From: Undaria pinnatifida
Lineage: Eukaryota > Sar > Phaeophyceae > Laminariales > Alariaceae
NCBI GenBank assembly: GCA_012845835.1
Contig: JABAKD010000023.1
Coordinates: 8,826,840-8,890,839 of the forward strand
Reading direction: 5' to 3'
Length of the DNA stretch: 64,000 nt
A model generated the notes under the pieces. That model was not told the DNA's origin. It made no database searches and saw nothing but the letters and a program-made list of their open reading frames with translations. The translations under genes were made by a program, and so were the position numbers. Below, one piece after another: positions 20,483-32,689 of this stretch. Position 1 is the first letter of the stretch. The number at the start of each line of letters is the position of its first letter.

Positions 20483-20984
20483 TAATGATATACTCGCGTT
20501 TTAAGGGTGGAGGCACTCGAGTTCGCACCTAGTCGATTCTGCGTCTATCTCTCATGTGCGGACAAAAATATTCAGGCTGTTTTTTCTCGGCGCGGTGTCA
20601 ACTACCACCCCATGGGGGACTCGAAAAATGGAGATATCACGACAGGTTTTTGGCACCAATGGAATTGAACGGGTTGTTCGCTCGCGTGAGGGATTCAAAG
20701 CCACTGCCGAACCCAATCCCCCACCCCTCCCGATCGTGTGCTGGGTCAGAAAGGAGTTGGTAGGATGAAAAGCTTTTTTTGGTAACAGCGTCCAAACATT
20801 TCCAATAGGGACCATTGTTTTGCTGCCTTGGGGGTGATGGCTCGTCAACTGAAGAAATGGTCACTTCCGTCGGAATAGCGGTTGGCTTAATCGAACGATG
20901 TAGTTCGCTGGATTCCTATAATAAGCCGACGCAAGGTGCGGCAAACGTGCGCACGTGTTGTGCACCGATTTTTGTTTCTGGGGA

Positions 20985-21238
20985 CGAGTTGTCACGATAG
21001 AGATACACTGCTTTGTTCCTGGAGCTTCCTCAATGTTGGAGTCTAAGACCTCCCCTAAAAACACTGATCTGGAGATGAATGAAACTGCTATCGTATCGGA
21101 TGAAGAATCTCATGTCCTAGGTACACAACGAGAATCACGTGAAACAAAGCAGCCTATAATTTCGGTGTTCATATACACCGTCATTCACAACACAATTGGC
21201 CAAAGTAAGGGTATACCTCTAACGTAGCACGTGCGTCT
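20985..21238 (+). mobile_element. Family-A element, copy 2
   Basis: Starts near TGTCACGATAGAGATACACTG and ends ACCTCTAACGTAGCACG followed by TGCGTC. Interior landmarks GTCTAAGACCTCCCC and CCTAGGTACACAACGAGAAT are clear. Confidence 0.75.
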
Positions 21239-21561
21239 GCGGTATTCCTCTCTTCACCTGCAGAGGTCTATATCTCACCCGATAGCGAAACGGACAGGGC
21301 TTTCCTTCGCGATGAACAATAACCGTCGAGGCCTCTTGGTATACCAAAGCAGGCCCGTTTTGCAAAACAAAACGTAGGTAAAAAAATATTTTAACAGTCC
21401 GAAGAGGTTTTCTGACGATCTTCTCGTCATTGAGAGGAAACGAAACTGACCGAAAGGAGTGCTACCACCCCTCTTTAGTAGCATGTCGTGGGCGTGGGGT
21501 TGATCTTAACGCTACGCACATATTCTTCATCCGGGCTCGCGGATTTTTAGACGACGTGGAA

Positions 21562-21828
21562 GACGCATGCCGCAGTAGAGGTGTGCACCACATTGTTTCT
21601 AATACTACTCAATTGAAGAGCCCCATTGCCTCTCCCAAAAGCTGATTTGGGGAGGGGGGGGGGGGAAGGGGTGGTACCCGACGACGAGCGACCCAATGGC
21701 GCAAGTATAGACTACAACGAAAACAATAATTATTAAAAAAACACATTACAATTTTCGGCGAAGAAGCCCCGCCGTCCCCACAAACGGTTCGGCCGAAAAG
21801 TGCTGACCTCTCTATCGTATCATGCGTC
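21562..21828 (+). mobile_element. Family-A element, copy 3
   Basis: Both ends are readable: GACGCATGCCGCAGTAGAGG on the left and AGTGCTGACCTCTCTATCG...CATGCGTC on the right. The middle is replaced or decayed, with a G tract at about 21645. Confidence 0.75.
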
Positions 21829-22335
21829 GGAAGCTCCTCGAGCAAGGACCCTAACAGGTTTTTGCATCTTGTGGCTGAAAAAAATTTGTGAAAAGGCCGT
21901 GCGGCTCAATCTAAAATCGCCGGAGTTTCGTTCATGTTATATAGCAAATGTATTTTGTTTTCAAAACCTGGAGGTCATGATATTGTTGGCCCGTTTGAAT
22001 CCTCGGTTCAAATGCTCAAACTGAAGGTTATGGTGACGTAAGGAAACTCTTCAAGTAAAAGGAGCCCTGTGCAGATAAAGCAAACGCGGCGCAACTCTTC
22101 CGTGGACGTCTAAGGTGCACCTCTAGCGCCGCCCGCGTCCTCTTCAAGTGATGCCTCGAGGAGGGTGGTACGATAAAATAATAACGGTCGGTACAGACCG
22201 CCTCGCAAGCTGTCGTGTGAGTCTGGGCAACACGCCGTGTTTCATATATAGAGCCCTGGCCTCGCTCGGTGCCAGCTACTCTTATCCACCGATTGCTGCA
22301 GCGACGACAGATTTGCGGAAACAGCAGTCTCATGA
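21829..22335. other. Intergenic; possible family-A end remnant
   Basis: A GGTGCACCTCTAGCG...CCCGCGTC sequence at about 22114-22139 looks like a single decayed family-A end. No gene seen. Confidence 0.3.
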
Positions 22336-22641
22336 TTGATTCTCATCAGGCTTGCCCAGAGGTACACGTGTAAGGGCTACACGAGAGACAAATTCCTCAC
22401 GTTCTTTTGTCACTGTGCTTTTGTTTTTTACACTCTGTATTGCTTGATTAAATCGTTTGCCATCACGACCACCGTAACCTCCAACCCCCCTCCCCCCGCC
22501 AATAATACAGAAGATAACCTGAAAACAAATGTAACTAATCCGGTCGATCCCCCTTCCACCCCCACACCGTCCAAAAACAAAATTTCAAGCAATGACCACG
22601 TCTATGTAGAACCGGATGACGAGCTAAAAGACAAGGAATAA
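22336..22641 (+). CDS. Possible small membrane-anchored protein, weak
   Basis: A 101-codon frame convergent with the GST gene. It has a hydrophobic segment at residues 23-46 and then a Pro/Asn/Thr-rich, acidic tail ending EPDDELKDKE. The tail composition is protein-like, but no family is recognised and no splice sites were established. It may be chance. Confidence 0.15.
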   Translation: MILIRLAQRYTCKGYTRDKFLTFFCHCAFVFYTLYCLIKSFAITTTVTSNPPPPANNTEDNLKTNVTNPVDPPSTPTPSKNKISSNDHVYVEPDDELKDKE

Positions 22642-23342
22642 TAACTCGGCAACACACCATTGCCTGTCGGGTTGGGTCATCTAAAAGTTCCTCCCGGCAA
22701 TTGCCTAAGCCACAACAGCAGCAGCCCACAGACGGCCAACGGTGTGCTTAAGCGCGCGATACCCTCAGCGTTTAACAGAGGCATTTACTCTGATTGTTTG
22801 CTGCTGTCCGGCATTCCTGCTACCAACCGCAAATAACCAAAGAGTTAGGTGTCAGGGCGGGGAAGGAAAGCATTGAAGCCCCGCGCCCTCCCCCGGCCAC
22901 CCATGCTCCTCTCTTTTTGACCGACGAACACCGGCCATGTATTTCCAACCTCGCAGCCCATCTTTGTTGTCGCTCTGTACCAAGATCACCTTTCTGTATC
23001 GCCAGATGATCAAACACCTCGCCCTCCCGCTCCTGCACCTCTTCTTCGGGTGCTGAACAAGCAACGTTGCCCCCCTCCCCCCTCGCTCTGTCCTTGCATC
23101 GAATCTAATATATTTCATTTTTTTTTGTTTTGCGATGACCATTCCACTTTTATGTTCCAAAGGAGCACCGAGTTTCCCCGCCCCATCCCCTCTCGTCGTG
23201 TCCTTGCGTCAAACCTATCCTATGTCGATCTCGTTGTGTTTGATCATCCAACGATCAACACACTCCTGCCCTGTCTATTCCGCCTCCGCCACATCGTTTG
23301 GGACGGGCACCGTTGCCCCGCCCTTGAGCTATTTGGTGACGC
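22642..23342. other. Downstream region of the GST gene
   Basis: Pyrimidine-rich on the plus strand, so purine-rich in the GST sense. It probably includes the 3' UTR. I saw no clear AATAAA on the minus strand close to the stop codon. Confidence 0.4.
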
Positions 23343-23372
23343 TTACGCCTTGGAAGCGTAGTAGGCCTTCAC
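23343..23372 (-). CDS. GST exon 6 (residues 193-201 and stop)
   Basis: 30 nt, acceptor ATGCAG|GTG. It encodes VKAYYASKA and TAA, a typical GST C-terminus. This 9-residue exon is too short for ORF-based gene finding. Confidence 0.9.
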   Translation of the reverse strand: MKAYYASKA

Positions 23373-26300
23373 CTGCATCATGTTACAGTAGTCACACAGA
23401 GGTTGTGGTTGTAGAGGGTAGGGGGCAGAGAGCGTGCGAGTAGGGGGTGTGAGGCGGACTGGGGGGGAAGATGGGCGCCGAAGATGTAGCGCAGGAAAAA
23501 GGAGAAGGGGAGGGGGGGGAGGCGTTTCCGTCTATTTTCATGCAACCACAAATTTTTTCGGCGAACATTGTACCGGTCTCGTGCATGCAACAACATATTA
23601 ATATTGTGCAATACCAACGACATCGGCAAGCAGGAAATCTCCCGGCTCAGCGACAGCAAGATCATTTGGACGAAAGCTATAAATCAGTTAATATAGTCCG
23701 CATGCGTGTTCCTTTTTAGCACCGCGGCCACTCCCCCCACACCACTAGCCATTATTCCGCACAACCGCATACTCCACAACACCGGTGGATGTGGGAGGGC
23801 GAACAAAGTAAAGGCATACCAGTTGGTTGGGAGAAAGCACGAGACCTGTGAGGGCCCGGCTTGTCCAGAAGATCAGCCAACGCGGTGATATTAAAAACCC
23901 TGCTTGATTTTAATGGTAAATGTGAACGTCGAAAATTACTCTAAAAAATATCAATCTGTTGCGTCAGAGGTTCACCACTCTCTAGCAGAGGCTCATAGAC
24001 CACTCGTGGAGGTTCATATTTCCCCACCCAAATACCACTTGTTGGCGAACTGAACTTTCGACCCGATGGGGCCAGACCCATGTCCCAGATACGCAAGATT
24101 TTCATATCGGAGGAGAACCAGATGCACGGTTCTGGTGGATTTCGCGCTAAGGAGTCCCATGATCCAGGGACGAAACACCCTTAAACGTGGTGCAATTCAT
24201 CGTAGCAAACGTCAAACGTTCAGTTATGCAGGCGGCCGTAGTTACCTTGGGGTGTTCCATGACGGCGTCGTCGATGGCCTTGAGGGAAGGGGCGATGTCC
24301 TCCACCATGGTGGTCGGGATACCGGTCAGGAAGCCGGCCTGCACGGTGGCCACCACGGCGTGGAGCTGCGGGAAATTGCACATAAAACGCACGGGAGAGA
24401 AGAGGAGGGCCATACGAAAGAGGAGGAGGGGCAAGACGGACGCATAAGAAATACGTAATGACGGGCACACACGTGGTACATCTAGACGGACAGCGAGGTG
24501 GGTGTAACTCGTGGAGGGTGTGGGGTTACTTGTCGACAAACACGCGTGTCCAAGATATGTTGGCACCAATCCACGTAGTAGAACACGGAGCTAGAAAAGG
24601 ATGGGCGAGGGAGATACGACGGAGGGATTTTACCTATGGGGCGTTGGTACAGAGAGGGCGGTGTGGTGGGACAACTTCAGCGCGTTTGGACCACTGCGGG
24701 TGGAGGCGGCTGTCGCTTGAATAAATCATGTTACTCAAATGAGGGCCTCCATATATTCACCCAACACAACCGGTGTGTATAGAAGCAATGTACTCGAAAC
24801 TCGTGGAGAAAATGATCTTGTCAACGGAACCTGCTACATACCTCCGTCGCCGAGCTTTCAAGCGAAGAATACACGAGCCTCAGGGTATCTACCGAATCGT
24901 TGGGAGGGACTAAAAAGAGCGCCCCCCCCTACATATCTACTTGAACCCCGCCTCATTAATCTAGAAAACCAGCAAGGCCTCCTGCTCCGGTATCGAGGCA
25001 ACAACAAGGCTCTATGAGGCTCCTCTTTCCTAGGCCCCACAAAAAAACCTGGATATCATCCGGAAGCCCCGTAAGTCAGAGTCGTAATAATTTCTACAAA
25101 AACGGCGTGACCACGTTTTATGCAACCACCCTCGGAAGGCAAATATTGCCCCTCTTCCGTAGCGCATGTGTTGCCGGATGCCCACAATAGAAGCGCTACC
25201 CCATATTCTAGCGCGGCTAGTTCAAGGTAGCGGGACGTACCGTGATGTCGGCGATGGTGATGGAGTTTCCGACGCAGAACACGGAGCGAGTGTTAGCGGC
25301 CGCCTTGCGAGCGACGTCTCCCAGCAACTCCTTCAACTTGCCGGCCATCAATGCCTTGCAGTTTTCCACCTGTTGTCGTCGATGGCGGAAGTGCAGTTTG
25401 AGTTGACGTTCGAGGTCAGGTTTATGTTTGTGTTATTGGTGAAACGTTGACTCAAGTTCTGTTGTTTTGGTTGTTGAAGTTGGCCATACTTTTGCTGATT
25501 TCGACGCTGATGTCATTTTGGTGTCAAAGCTTGCGGAAAGTTCAGTGTCACAGCGTAAGAGGGGACATGACCGAAGGGTGGGAGGGATGGGGGGTGCAAT
25601 GTGTGTTTATACACGTTTGATTAATCCAACAAGGCTGGACAAGACTGCCCGTTAATAAGGTAGATAAGATCAGCAGTGAGACTTACCGCGGCCATCCCTG
25701 TTTAATCCTCCTATATACCCGTTATGTTTCTCATCGCCACACACGGTTATCGTTACCGTTTCCGTGTTGAAAGCTACCGTCACCATTATCATTACCGCGT
25801 CCGGTGCTGTCTGACTTGTGCCACCCGTTACCGCTACTGCTACAGCTCTCCACGCCGGACCCAGTACCGTTTCTTCTACCATTGCAGCGACCGCTAACGT
25901 TTGGCGCGACCCCGTGTTAGTCGTGAAACCGTTCACCATACTATAGTAACACCGGTTTCATCATCGCTAAGCTTTGCTGTGTTCCTCGTCAGCGTCACCG
26001 CGAAAGGGGCATAGTTCACCTTCTTCGCCTCGTCCTTCTCTCCCATGGTGCCGAACAAGTTGATGAACACATCTTCCAAGATCATCACGATCTCATCCAC
26101 CTGATGAAAGCAGCAACAACAGATGGTAGACCGATGGTTGTCATAAGAGAAGGACAGAGCAAGGGCAACGAATATGGAGTGCATCGATGCTAAACCATAT
26201 GAGACACATCAAAGTAGCTGTTGATGCCGAAGCGAAAACGCAGGAACAACACCTCGGGTAGATTGTCGCCGTGCCGGGCATATACAACGCACCGAACTAT

Positions 26301-29300
26301 TTCATAGACTGGAACGACAGGACATGCCGGGTTTCTACTTATGGTTTACAGTGTGGTGGAAAGTACATACATTGGTTGTAATAAATTATATGTATATATT
26401 ATATGCTTGGTTAATCACACTCAGGATATTTTCTATATTGGCCAAACGCGCCATATCCCCTCCCCTCTCCTGACCTTCAGAGCTTCGAGGGCGTCCTCGG
26501 GGTACGTGCCGCCGAGCTTGCCGGCGTAGCGGACAAGAGCGGTCGACTGGGTGTAGTCGGTGCCGTCCATCTGTTGAAAATGGTGTTGACGCAAGATCAA
26601 GTTGGCACGAGTAATCGTCGTCGACGTTTAAAAGTGGCAGGCGGTGGTAGATGCAGGGGAGAGGGAGAGTGTGGGCGTCAGGCGGGTAACGAGACGGGTT
26701 GGGGGGCGGGGGCGGGTGTTGAAGGGGGGGGGGCAGGAAGAGGGAGGGAGGTGCCGGAAGGAAGAGGGGGTAAAACGCGGAGAGCGTCAAACAGGCAATA
26801 AATGAGTATCAAAGGGAAGCGACATGCGATGCGAGATGCGAACCAGGTGCATAGCGTAAATGACTTGCAGGCAATATCGTATACACAACGGATGGATGAG
26901 AAAAACGCGTGTTTCATCGTCAACTGCCATCTTCAGCTCTCTCATCAAAGGCGAGCGCAGGTAAATTTCGTTAAACGGCACGGACAGTTACTTACGGAAG
27001 GAACAGACCAGACAAGAGTCATAGTCATCATCTTGAAAAACAAAACTACATATTTTATGCGGAAAATGTAACGATCACCTGCACAGCGACTGCTGAGTCT
27101 GCGGGAATGCAAAAACATATTATTCGTATATCCAATACATTATTATCAATACGTAGTCTTTCCAATTGCCATCCAATTGTATATTTTATTTCATTTTATT
27201 ATGTTTCTTTTCCGAGCTTTGGCTCTCCTTTGCGGTTGGGTTGTTTCTTCGATTTCCCCTTCATTTTGTTTGTTTCATTTTTTGTTTTATTTTTATCTTT
27301 GTTTTTATTTGTTTTCTTATTTTGTTTTTTGTTTTTTGTTTTTGTTTTTGTTTTTGTTTTTGTTTATTTCGTATTTCTCTCTTCCAATGTATTTCTGTTG
27401 CTGACGTATGTATGTTGTGCCTGTCGTACCCAGTACTAGGGCATGACATTGCGTTGTCGAATGCATTACGATGCATTATCTCTGTGTCGTGGCTTGTGAC
27501 CACAGAGCTGATCTTTCTAGGGTGAAGAATCAGTACGGACACTGGGTGTGCTGGATGTCGACGAGTAGAAGAACGGTTTAATGTGAAGAACACACACACA
27601 CACACATACGAGAGTCCACCCTAGGCGAAGTATATTTTCTTTTACTCTTTCAAGACCGTGAATCATTTTGTTCAGCACAACTTGAGGGAAGCTCGGATTT
27701 GCAGTTGCACGCTACGATGATACGGCGGTAGTTGTAATATTTCTCAAACTCGCACCAACAAGAAATAATTTCGAACTCGCAACCGATTGTTAGGATGTGG
27801 TGTGTGAGAGGACCACTACACGCGGTAACACAGTTTTATGGCGCGGCAGTGCGTGGGGACAGTGAACAAAAAGAGATCGCACATGCGCGCAAATGACGCA
27901 GGAAAGCAATGAACAGGCGCTTTTTTTGTGAACAGCAGATTATATTGTCCGAAACAATAACTTCGACCGCGGCAATGTTGCGCCGTTGCAAAGGCGCATC
28001 ATCCGCAACAACAGCTGGTGATGCCGCTACGCAACTTGAGCCGAGGCAACATGCTTGAGCTTTGCAGTACGTAATATTTTGCATGTTGACAACGAACGAA
28101 TATGCAAGATTATTTTGTTTTCCCTCATAGATGGGATACTAGAGGTACAATTTCTACGCTTTCTTCCGATTTCCATTATTGCCGTAGTACACGTGTGCGG
28201 TACACGTTTGTTTGTGGGGTCGTTGGTTAGTGACCGAGTGAGCTACGATGTGTGTTAGGAGCGAGCGTGTAGAGCGTAGAAAGCGCGATGCATATTATCC
28301 ATTTAAAAGAGACCGCTGCATATATTATAAAAAATGAAAATACACTCCAGCTGTGAGATCGAAGATTTCGTCGAAACTCATCTTTGCAAGCTGTGTGTGA
28401 TACTCTGATCGCGCGCATTACGATTTGTGTGTCCTCATTAAGGATATAGGTCGGCGACTCCCCTTACAACTACACAGTGTAGCTATCAGGGTCAACAGGG
28501 TGATTTTAGTCAGTCTGTGCGCGGAAACTATAAAACCCGTTTCTGATGGGGGCAAAATCTGACAGCTGTGAAGGGAAATGTATCCTTTTATCAAGTGAAT
28601 CTTGTAAGTCGAATAACCGGTGAGGGGGGGGGGCGGCATATATATAACTAATGTCCCAGGTACAAACTGGTTCTAAAGGGAGTCGCCGATCTACAGTATA
28701 TCCTCAATCAGGAGACACAGCCCAGTAATACGCGCGACTAGAGTATCACGCATGGCTCGCAACGATGGGTTTCGACGAAATCTTCGATATCACAGCTGGA
28801 GTGTATTATTACTTGGATAATATATAGCCACCCGATGTGTTGCAGGGCATGACCATCAAACTTTAAATGTACGAGGCTCTTTTACACGAAGGAGTCAAAA
28901 ATGTACAGGCAGGCAAATCTCGCACTACCCCAGGTCAAACACAGAGCAAAAAGAGCTGTTGATTCCTGGGTTGGCTATTCTCACATTCCTGGCCGAACCT
29001 TATAGGGCTCGACCGGAGGAGGCCGGCAAGTCCACGGTGTTCACTAAGTTGAAGGGGCGAGGTTAACACCAAGTCTGCGTTCTGCAGATGGACAAAAACT
29101 GCTAAATACACAAACGAAGTGTATGGAGCTGAAGTTTTTTACACCCGCATCTCCAGGGGGATCCAATAAAGAAGAAGAAAAAAAGTTTTTTTGTCGTTTA
29201 TTAAAGCACATACAGTGGTAAATTTTTGTGCGATGCATGAGTCCTACTTTGTTGAACCCACTGCCATTACACACACCAGTTCGTATGAGACATATTTGCA

Positions 29301-30703
29301 TTACCAAACTAAGATTGATAGCAGACGCGCGCACTTGTCGATGCACACAATTTTTGGAGCGAAACAAACGTCGCAGGAAAATCAGTTGATTGCAGAAGCA
29401 TCGGCCACAAACACAGGAGTCACGACCTGCGCCGGGGTATGATATGCACCAGCACTGCAATACAAGAGGGGTTTTCATCACTCTTGCGTAGCATGTTGAC
29501 AAGATGATATTTCCACAACAACAAAAAAGTAGACTGGTGCATTCCACAGCCGTCAGATGGTGTCCCCTTCAAAAACGGGTTTAATGCAGTCTCCATGCAA
29601 TGATTGATTGAACGTCACCCTGATAACATCACCCTGTTGACCCTGGTACAAGCTACACACAGTTGTGGTTCTAAGGGTAGTCGCCGACCAATATCGTTGA
29701 TGAGGACACACCCAGTAACACGGGGGGTCGGAGTAACACACACAGCTCGCATGTACAAAAAAAGATGAATTTCGACGAAATCTTCGATCTCAACACAGCT
29801 GGGAGTGAACTTTGTTTCTTATGAAATAATGATATACTTGCCGTTACTGCTGGACGCCAGCCGAAATGCAGTGACTTGTAAGTGTCGCACTCGCACCCGG
29901 TAGGGTGTAAGGGTGAGAAAGACAAGATGAGATTTTTTTTTTAACGAAAAGAAACGAGGGAGCCGAGAGCAGTTCTACTGAAGTTACGTACCAGGTATAG
30001 TATAGTAATACGCGCGATCGGAGGGATCACACACAGCTTCCAAAGATGAGCTCCGAAAAAAAATTCGACCTCACAGCTGGTGGAGTGTATTTTTCTTTTT
30101 TGCAATTAATAGTCTGGTCCACAGCAGCAGCAGAAGCAGCAGCGTGGAACGGACTCTATCCCAAACGGTAAGTCGTACGAAGCCCTGGACATATCTTTTT
30201 TTGTGCTGCAGTACGCAGCCTGCTGGGTCGGTGTTTCTGTTCTGCTGTACCTTTTGTTTTTTATATACTGCTGTACGCAGCCTGCTGGCAGGACTTCTGT
30301 ACTGCTGGGTGTCTTCTGTACTGCTGGGTGTCTAAACTCGTACGAGAAGTCTATCATCGTCGCAATTGTGTACCGTGTACGGCAAAACTACCGCTGTCAA
30401 TCACCAGTGAGAGGTCTACACAGTACAGCTGGGCAGCAGTAGAAGCGGCGTCTACCAGAAAGCGCGTGCATGCAGCCGATCTCAAGTAAAAGGTGAAACA
30501 CCTTGTACTGCGCTACTCGTAAACACCACTCGTTGTGTATCCCTTTTGCTTACCTCGTAAACGGGCACGGTCTTGAAGCGGCAAGCCGGCAGGTCTTCGA
30601 AGGCCATGCGCTTGTCCACGAAGTCCACTCCAGCCACGGCGAGGGCCACGCGGGTGGCCTCTCCACGGGCGGGGATTCCAAAGTAGTGCAGTACGGGAGA
30701 CAT
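23343..30703 (-). CDS. Glutathione S-transferase, sigma-type, six exons
   Basis: Joining 30703-30554, 26570-26475, 26100-26020, 25369-25241, 24365-24246 and 23372-23343 gives 201 codons from ATG to TAA with no stop. All five introns start GT and end AG, and all are phase 0. The product has the thioredoxin-like N-domain: catalytic Tyr7 in LHYFGIPARGEATR, the cis-proline Pro47 in KTVPVYE, and the glutathione-contacting Gln58-Ser59 in DYTQSTALVRY. The all-helical C-domain contains the N-cap box SITIADIT (about residues 145-152). Length fits the family (about 200 aa). Expected reaction: conjugation of glutathione to electrophiles, in the cytosol; some sigma enzymes are prostaglandin-D-synthase-like. 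Intron 1 (3,983 bp) carries several family-B repeats. The 5' leader is CAA-rich. Assignment to class sigma is by motif and could be a related class. Confidence 0.93.
24246..24365 (-). CDS. GST exon 5 (residues 153-192)
   Basis: 120 nt, acceptor CCGCAG|CTC, donor AAG|GTAACT. It encodes LHAVVATVQAGFLTGIP through DDAVMEHPK. Confidence 0.92.
25241..25369 (-). CDS. GST exon 4 (residues 110-152)
   Basis: 129 nt, acceptor CAACAG|GTG, donor ACG|GTACGT. It carries VGNSITIADIT, the conserved N-capping motif of GST C-domains. Confidence 0.92.
26020..26100 (-). CDS. GST exon 3 (residues 83-109)
   Basis: 81 nt, acceptor CATCAG|GTG, donor AAG|GTGAAC. It encodes VDEIVMILEDVFINLFGTM and the next charged residues, the first helix of the C-domain. 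Confidence 0.92.
26475..26570 (-). CDS. GST exon 2 (residues 51-82)
   Basis: 96 nt, acceptor CAACAG|ATG, donor AAG|GTCAGG. It encodes MDGTDYTQSTALVRYAGKL and the following linker, which completes the glutathione site. Confidence 0.93.
27290..27366 (+). repeat. (GTTTTT)n-like low-complexity tract in GST intron 1
   Basis: T-rich run with GTTTTT/GTTTT units. The hydrophobic ORFs it creates are artefacts. Confidence 0.85.
27515..27604 (+). repeat. Family-F LTR-end-like repeat, copy 1
   Basis: The stretch from TCTAGGGTGAAGAATCAG to GTGAAGAACACACACACA is the reverse complement of 62502-62592. The last 45 bp also occur alone at 59886-59930. It lies in GST intron 1. Confidence 0.8.
28335..28640 (+). 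repeat. Family-B repeat, in GST intron 1
   Basis: Near-identical to 18803-19060 (CAGCTGTGAGATCGAAG, GGATATAGGTCGGCGACTCC, CAAAATCTGACAGCTGTG), preceded by TATATTATAAAAAATG. Confidence 0.85.
28655..28815 (-). repeat. Family-B repeat, inverted copy, truncated
   Basis: Carries GGGAGTCGCCGATCTAC, AATACGCGCGACTAGAGTATC and TTCGACGAAATCTTCGAT, ending in TATTATTAC and AT-rich DNA. It lies head-to-head with the preceding copy. Confidence 0.8.
29550..29820 (-). repeat. Family-B repeat, in GST intron 1
   Basis: Contains CAAAAACGGGTTTAATGCAG, AACATCACCCTGTTGACCC, AGTCGCCGACCAATATCG and GAATTTCGACGAAATCTTCG. Confidence 0.8.
29985..30095 (-). repeat. Family-B repeat, short copy in GST intron 1
   Basis: AATACGCGCGATCGGAGGG, CACACACAGCTTCCAAAGATG and TTCGACCTCACAGCTGG identify it. 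Confidence 0.75.
30110..30345 (+). repeat. CTGCTGTACGCAGCCTGCTGG repeats in GST intron 1
   Basis: CAGTACGCAGCCTGCTGG-like units occur at about 30210 and 30270, and CTTCTGTACTGCTGGGTGT occurs twice in tandem at about 30294-30331. Confidence 0.7.
30554..30703 (-). CDS. GST exon 1 (residues 1-50)
   Basis: 150 nt. The ATG at 30703-30701 is followed by SPVLHYFGIPARGE. The donor site is GAG|GTAAGC. Confidence 0.93.
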
Positions 30704-30800
30704 GGTGCTGTTGTTTGTGTTGGTGGTGCTGTTGTTGTTGGTGTTGGTGGTAGTGGTTGCGGTAGTTGTGGTTGTGGTGGTGGTGGTGCTGTCGATGTTG
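30704..30800 (-). promoter_or_regulatory. CAA/CAC-rich leader upstream of the GST start
   Basis: In the sense direction the 90 bp before the ATG consist mainly of ACAAC/CACCAC triplets, lack G and lack ATG. This is compatible with an unstructured 5' UTR. No TATA box was identified. Confidence 0.4.
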
Positions 30801-30956
30801 TCGCTTGGCAAAATGATTATGTCTCTTTGTCCCGTGGCGGGCGGATCCAAACGGAACTGTCAGCTTTCCCAGCAACATCGCGTAAGTTTCTATTTTCCCG
30901 TTAATCCGACATACCCCCGCTATTTCTGCTACTGCTTGTGTATCTGGAATATTTGA

Positions 30957-32144
30957 AAGAGTCTAAAACATCCCCGATCCCCGCCTTATTTTCGTTTTAT
31001 ACTATAATATACATTGGTCTACTCAGGCTGTTCAGCATGATATCATTCACCGGGGGGAATGGTTGAGAGTTCGGATGAATGTCCCGCTCAACCACAACTT
31101 GAAAATTTTATTTCCGTTTTCCTCTCCGCCAAGTGTCCGCCCTGAAGATCCTCCGGATAAATGAGGATCCTACAGTAGTGGCGGCAGTAGATGCTCCTCT
31201 GGCGTTGTAGGTCTAGATGCCCCTCTATGGCAGATGTTCCCCTGGCAGATGTCTCTCTCAAGGTTGTGTGGTCTATGTAGATTCTAGAATGTACTAGATG
31301 AATGTACTAGATGGCCCTCACCAGAAAGAGGTCGCCGATTATTCGGCCGGTTCTTAGTCGGCAAAACTCAGTTGGCCGAGCAGAGACTCGCGCAAAATGT
31401 TTCTCGTGTGTTCTCCCGGTGCTACACAGCACACGCAGTAGTAGTAGTAGATATATAGCCGGACGCCCCGGTGGCGTGTCAGGTTATCCTCGAACCTGGT
31501 GTAGGTCAGTTTCGTGCGCTCGAACCCCCCCGAATGCATACTCGTATAAATTCGTGGGGATTATTCTTGTGCACAAATCGACTTGCGGAAAACGCGAGTG
31601 TGCGTTAGCAACACTCGATGAAAAATTGACGAGCGGTGGGATTGCTGAACCCTATGCGCGATAAAAATTGAAGGCAATAACCGGGGGGGAAAAGGGACAA
31701 CACCTATGACCAAGGCTTGTCCAGCAGCTAAAAAAGTAGAATTGTGCAAAAGAAAAAAAAAAAAAAAAATGGTACGTTCATGTTTCTCTCTTTGCCCTGG
31801 TACTCGCACACGATTGTAGTAGTAGATATATTTCTATTCTTCGCCACGGAGATGTACTAACGATCAACTTTTGCAAATGGTCAAACACACTAGTAGCAGA
31901 CAACCTTGAGAAAACCATCGAGATTTCATTTGACCGTCCAGCTAAACTTGCGACTATACTGACGACATGTATATTATCTTGTTCCTCTGGTACTACTACA
32001 AGTACTCGTGGATGCTTACACTCCTTCTGCCCGGAGATTTTTCTCTGCCTAATACCAGGCAGATATTTTTTTCCAGGCGGCTGCTCCTTCTGAAAAAGCA
32101 GCGATGGTGTTCCTCGTGTGGAAGATGTGCACGACGAGTAAGTG
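30957..32144. other. Intergenic upstream of GST; dispersed repeat pieces
   Basis: 31640-31765 (around GACCAAGGCTTGTCCAGCAGC) is related to 57925-58040 (GACCACGGCTTGTCCAGAAGC), so an unnamed dispersed repeat is present. An A17-type tract lies at about 31751. No gene seen. Confidence 0.5.
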
Positions 32145-32571
32145 TGTTGAGAGTATGAACCTTGGATTCAAACCTAAGTGGATGCCCAGTCTATTCGAGC
32201 AGTGTATTCGCACGAATAAGAGATGCAGTTGAACCTTTCGTTGAATCTTACGTTGAATATTCGGTGGAACTTTGATGTAAACGTATATTTGAGTATGTCG
32301 AGGTTGTCCCGTTGTCCCGGTATTCTACCGGACTACGGGCATTGTTCCGTGATAATAAAGTGGTGATGCAACCCACCATGATCACTCTCCCATCTCTCCC
32401 TTCTCTCCGTTTCTTCCCTTCTTCTCTCTTTCGCCTCAAGCGCCCCTTTCAAACTATCGCTTTTCTTTCGTATAGCAAGTGATCTTAACAGACACTTTGT
32501 TGCCACCTCTGCATCTCTTCGCATTGAAGACCGAGCCTCCACACAACCATTGTGTTCACAGACTATTCACA
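32145..32571 (+). repeat. 5' LTR of the second copia element
   Basis: Starts TGTTGAGAGTATGAACC, ends CTATTCACA. It shares TATTCTACCGGACTACGGGC and GCAACCCACCATGATCACTC with the 3' copy. Confidence 0.85.
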
Positions 32572-32689
32572 GGTTATGAGCCTCAACCTTCGATATGAAC
32601 ATCGATCGGCACCAAGCGACATCTCATTGAAGTCTGACGCATCTTACCAAGAAGTTTGAGACAAATTCACTAAGCCGGCTACATCATCA

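Noticed and set aside
22336-23443. Several overlapping ORFs downstream of the GST gene as a second gene
   Set aside because: Only the 101-codon frame has any protein-like composition, and it is kept at low confidence. The others overlap the GST 3' region or are pyrimidine-rich translations.
27107-27525. Hydrophobic ORFs in GST intron 1 as membrane proteins
   Set aside because: They come from a T-rich low-complexity tract (Phe/Leu/Cys-rich in every frame).
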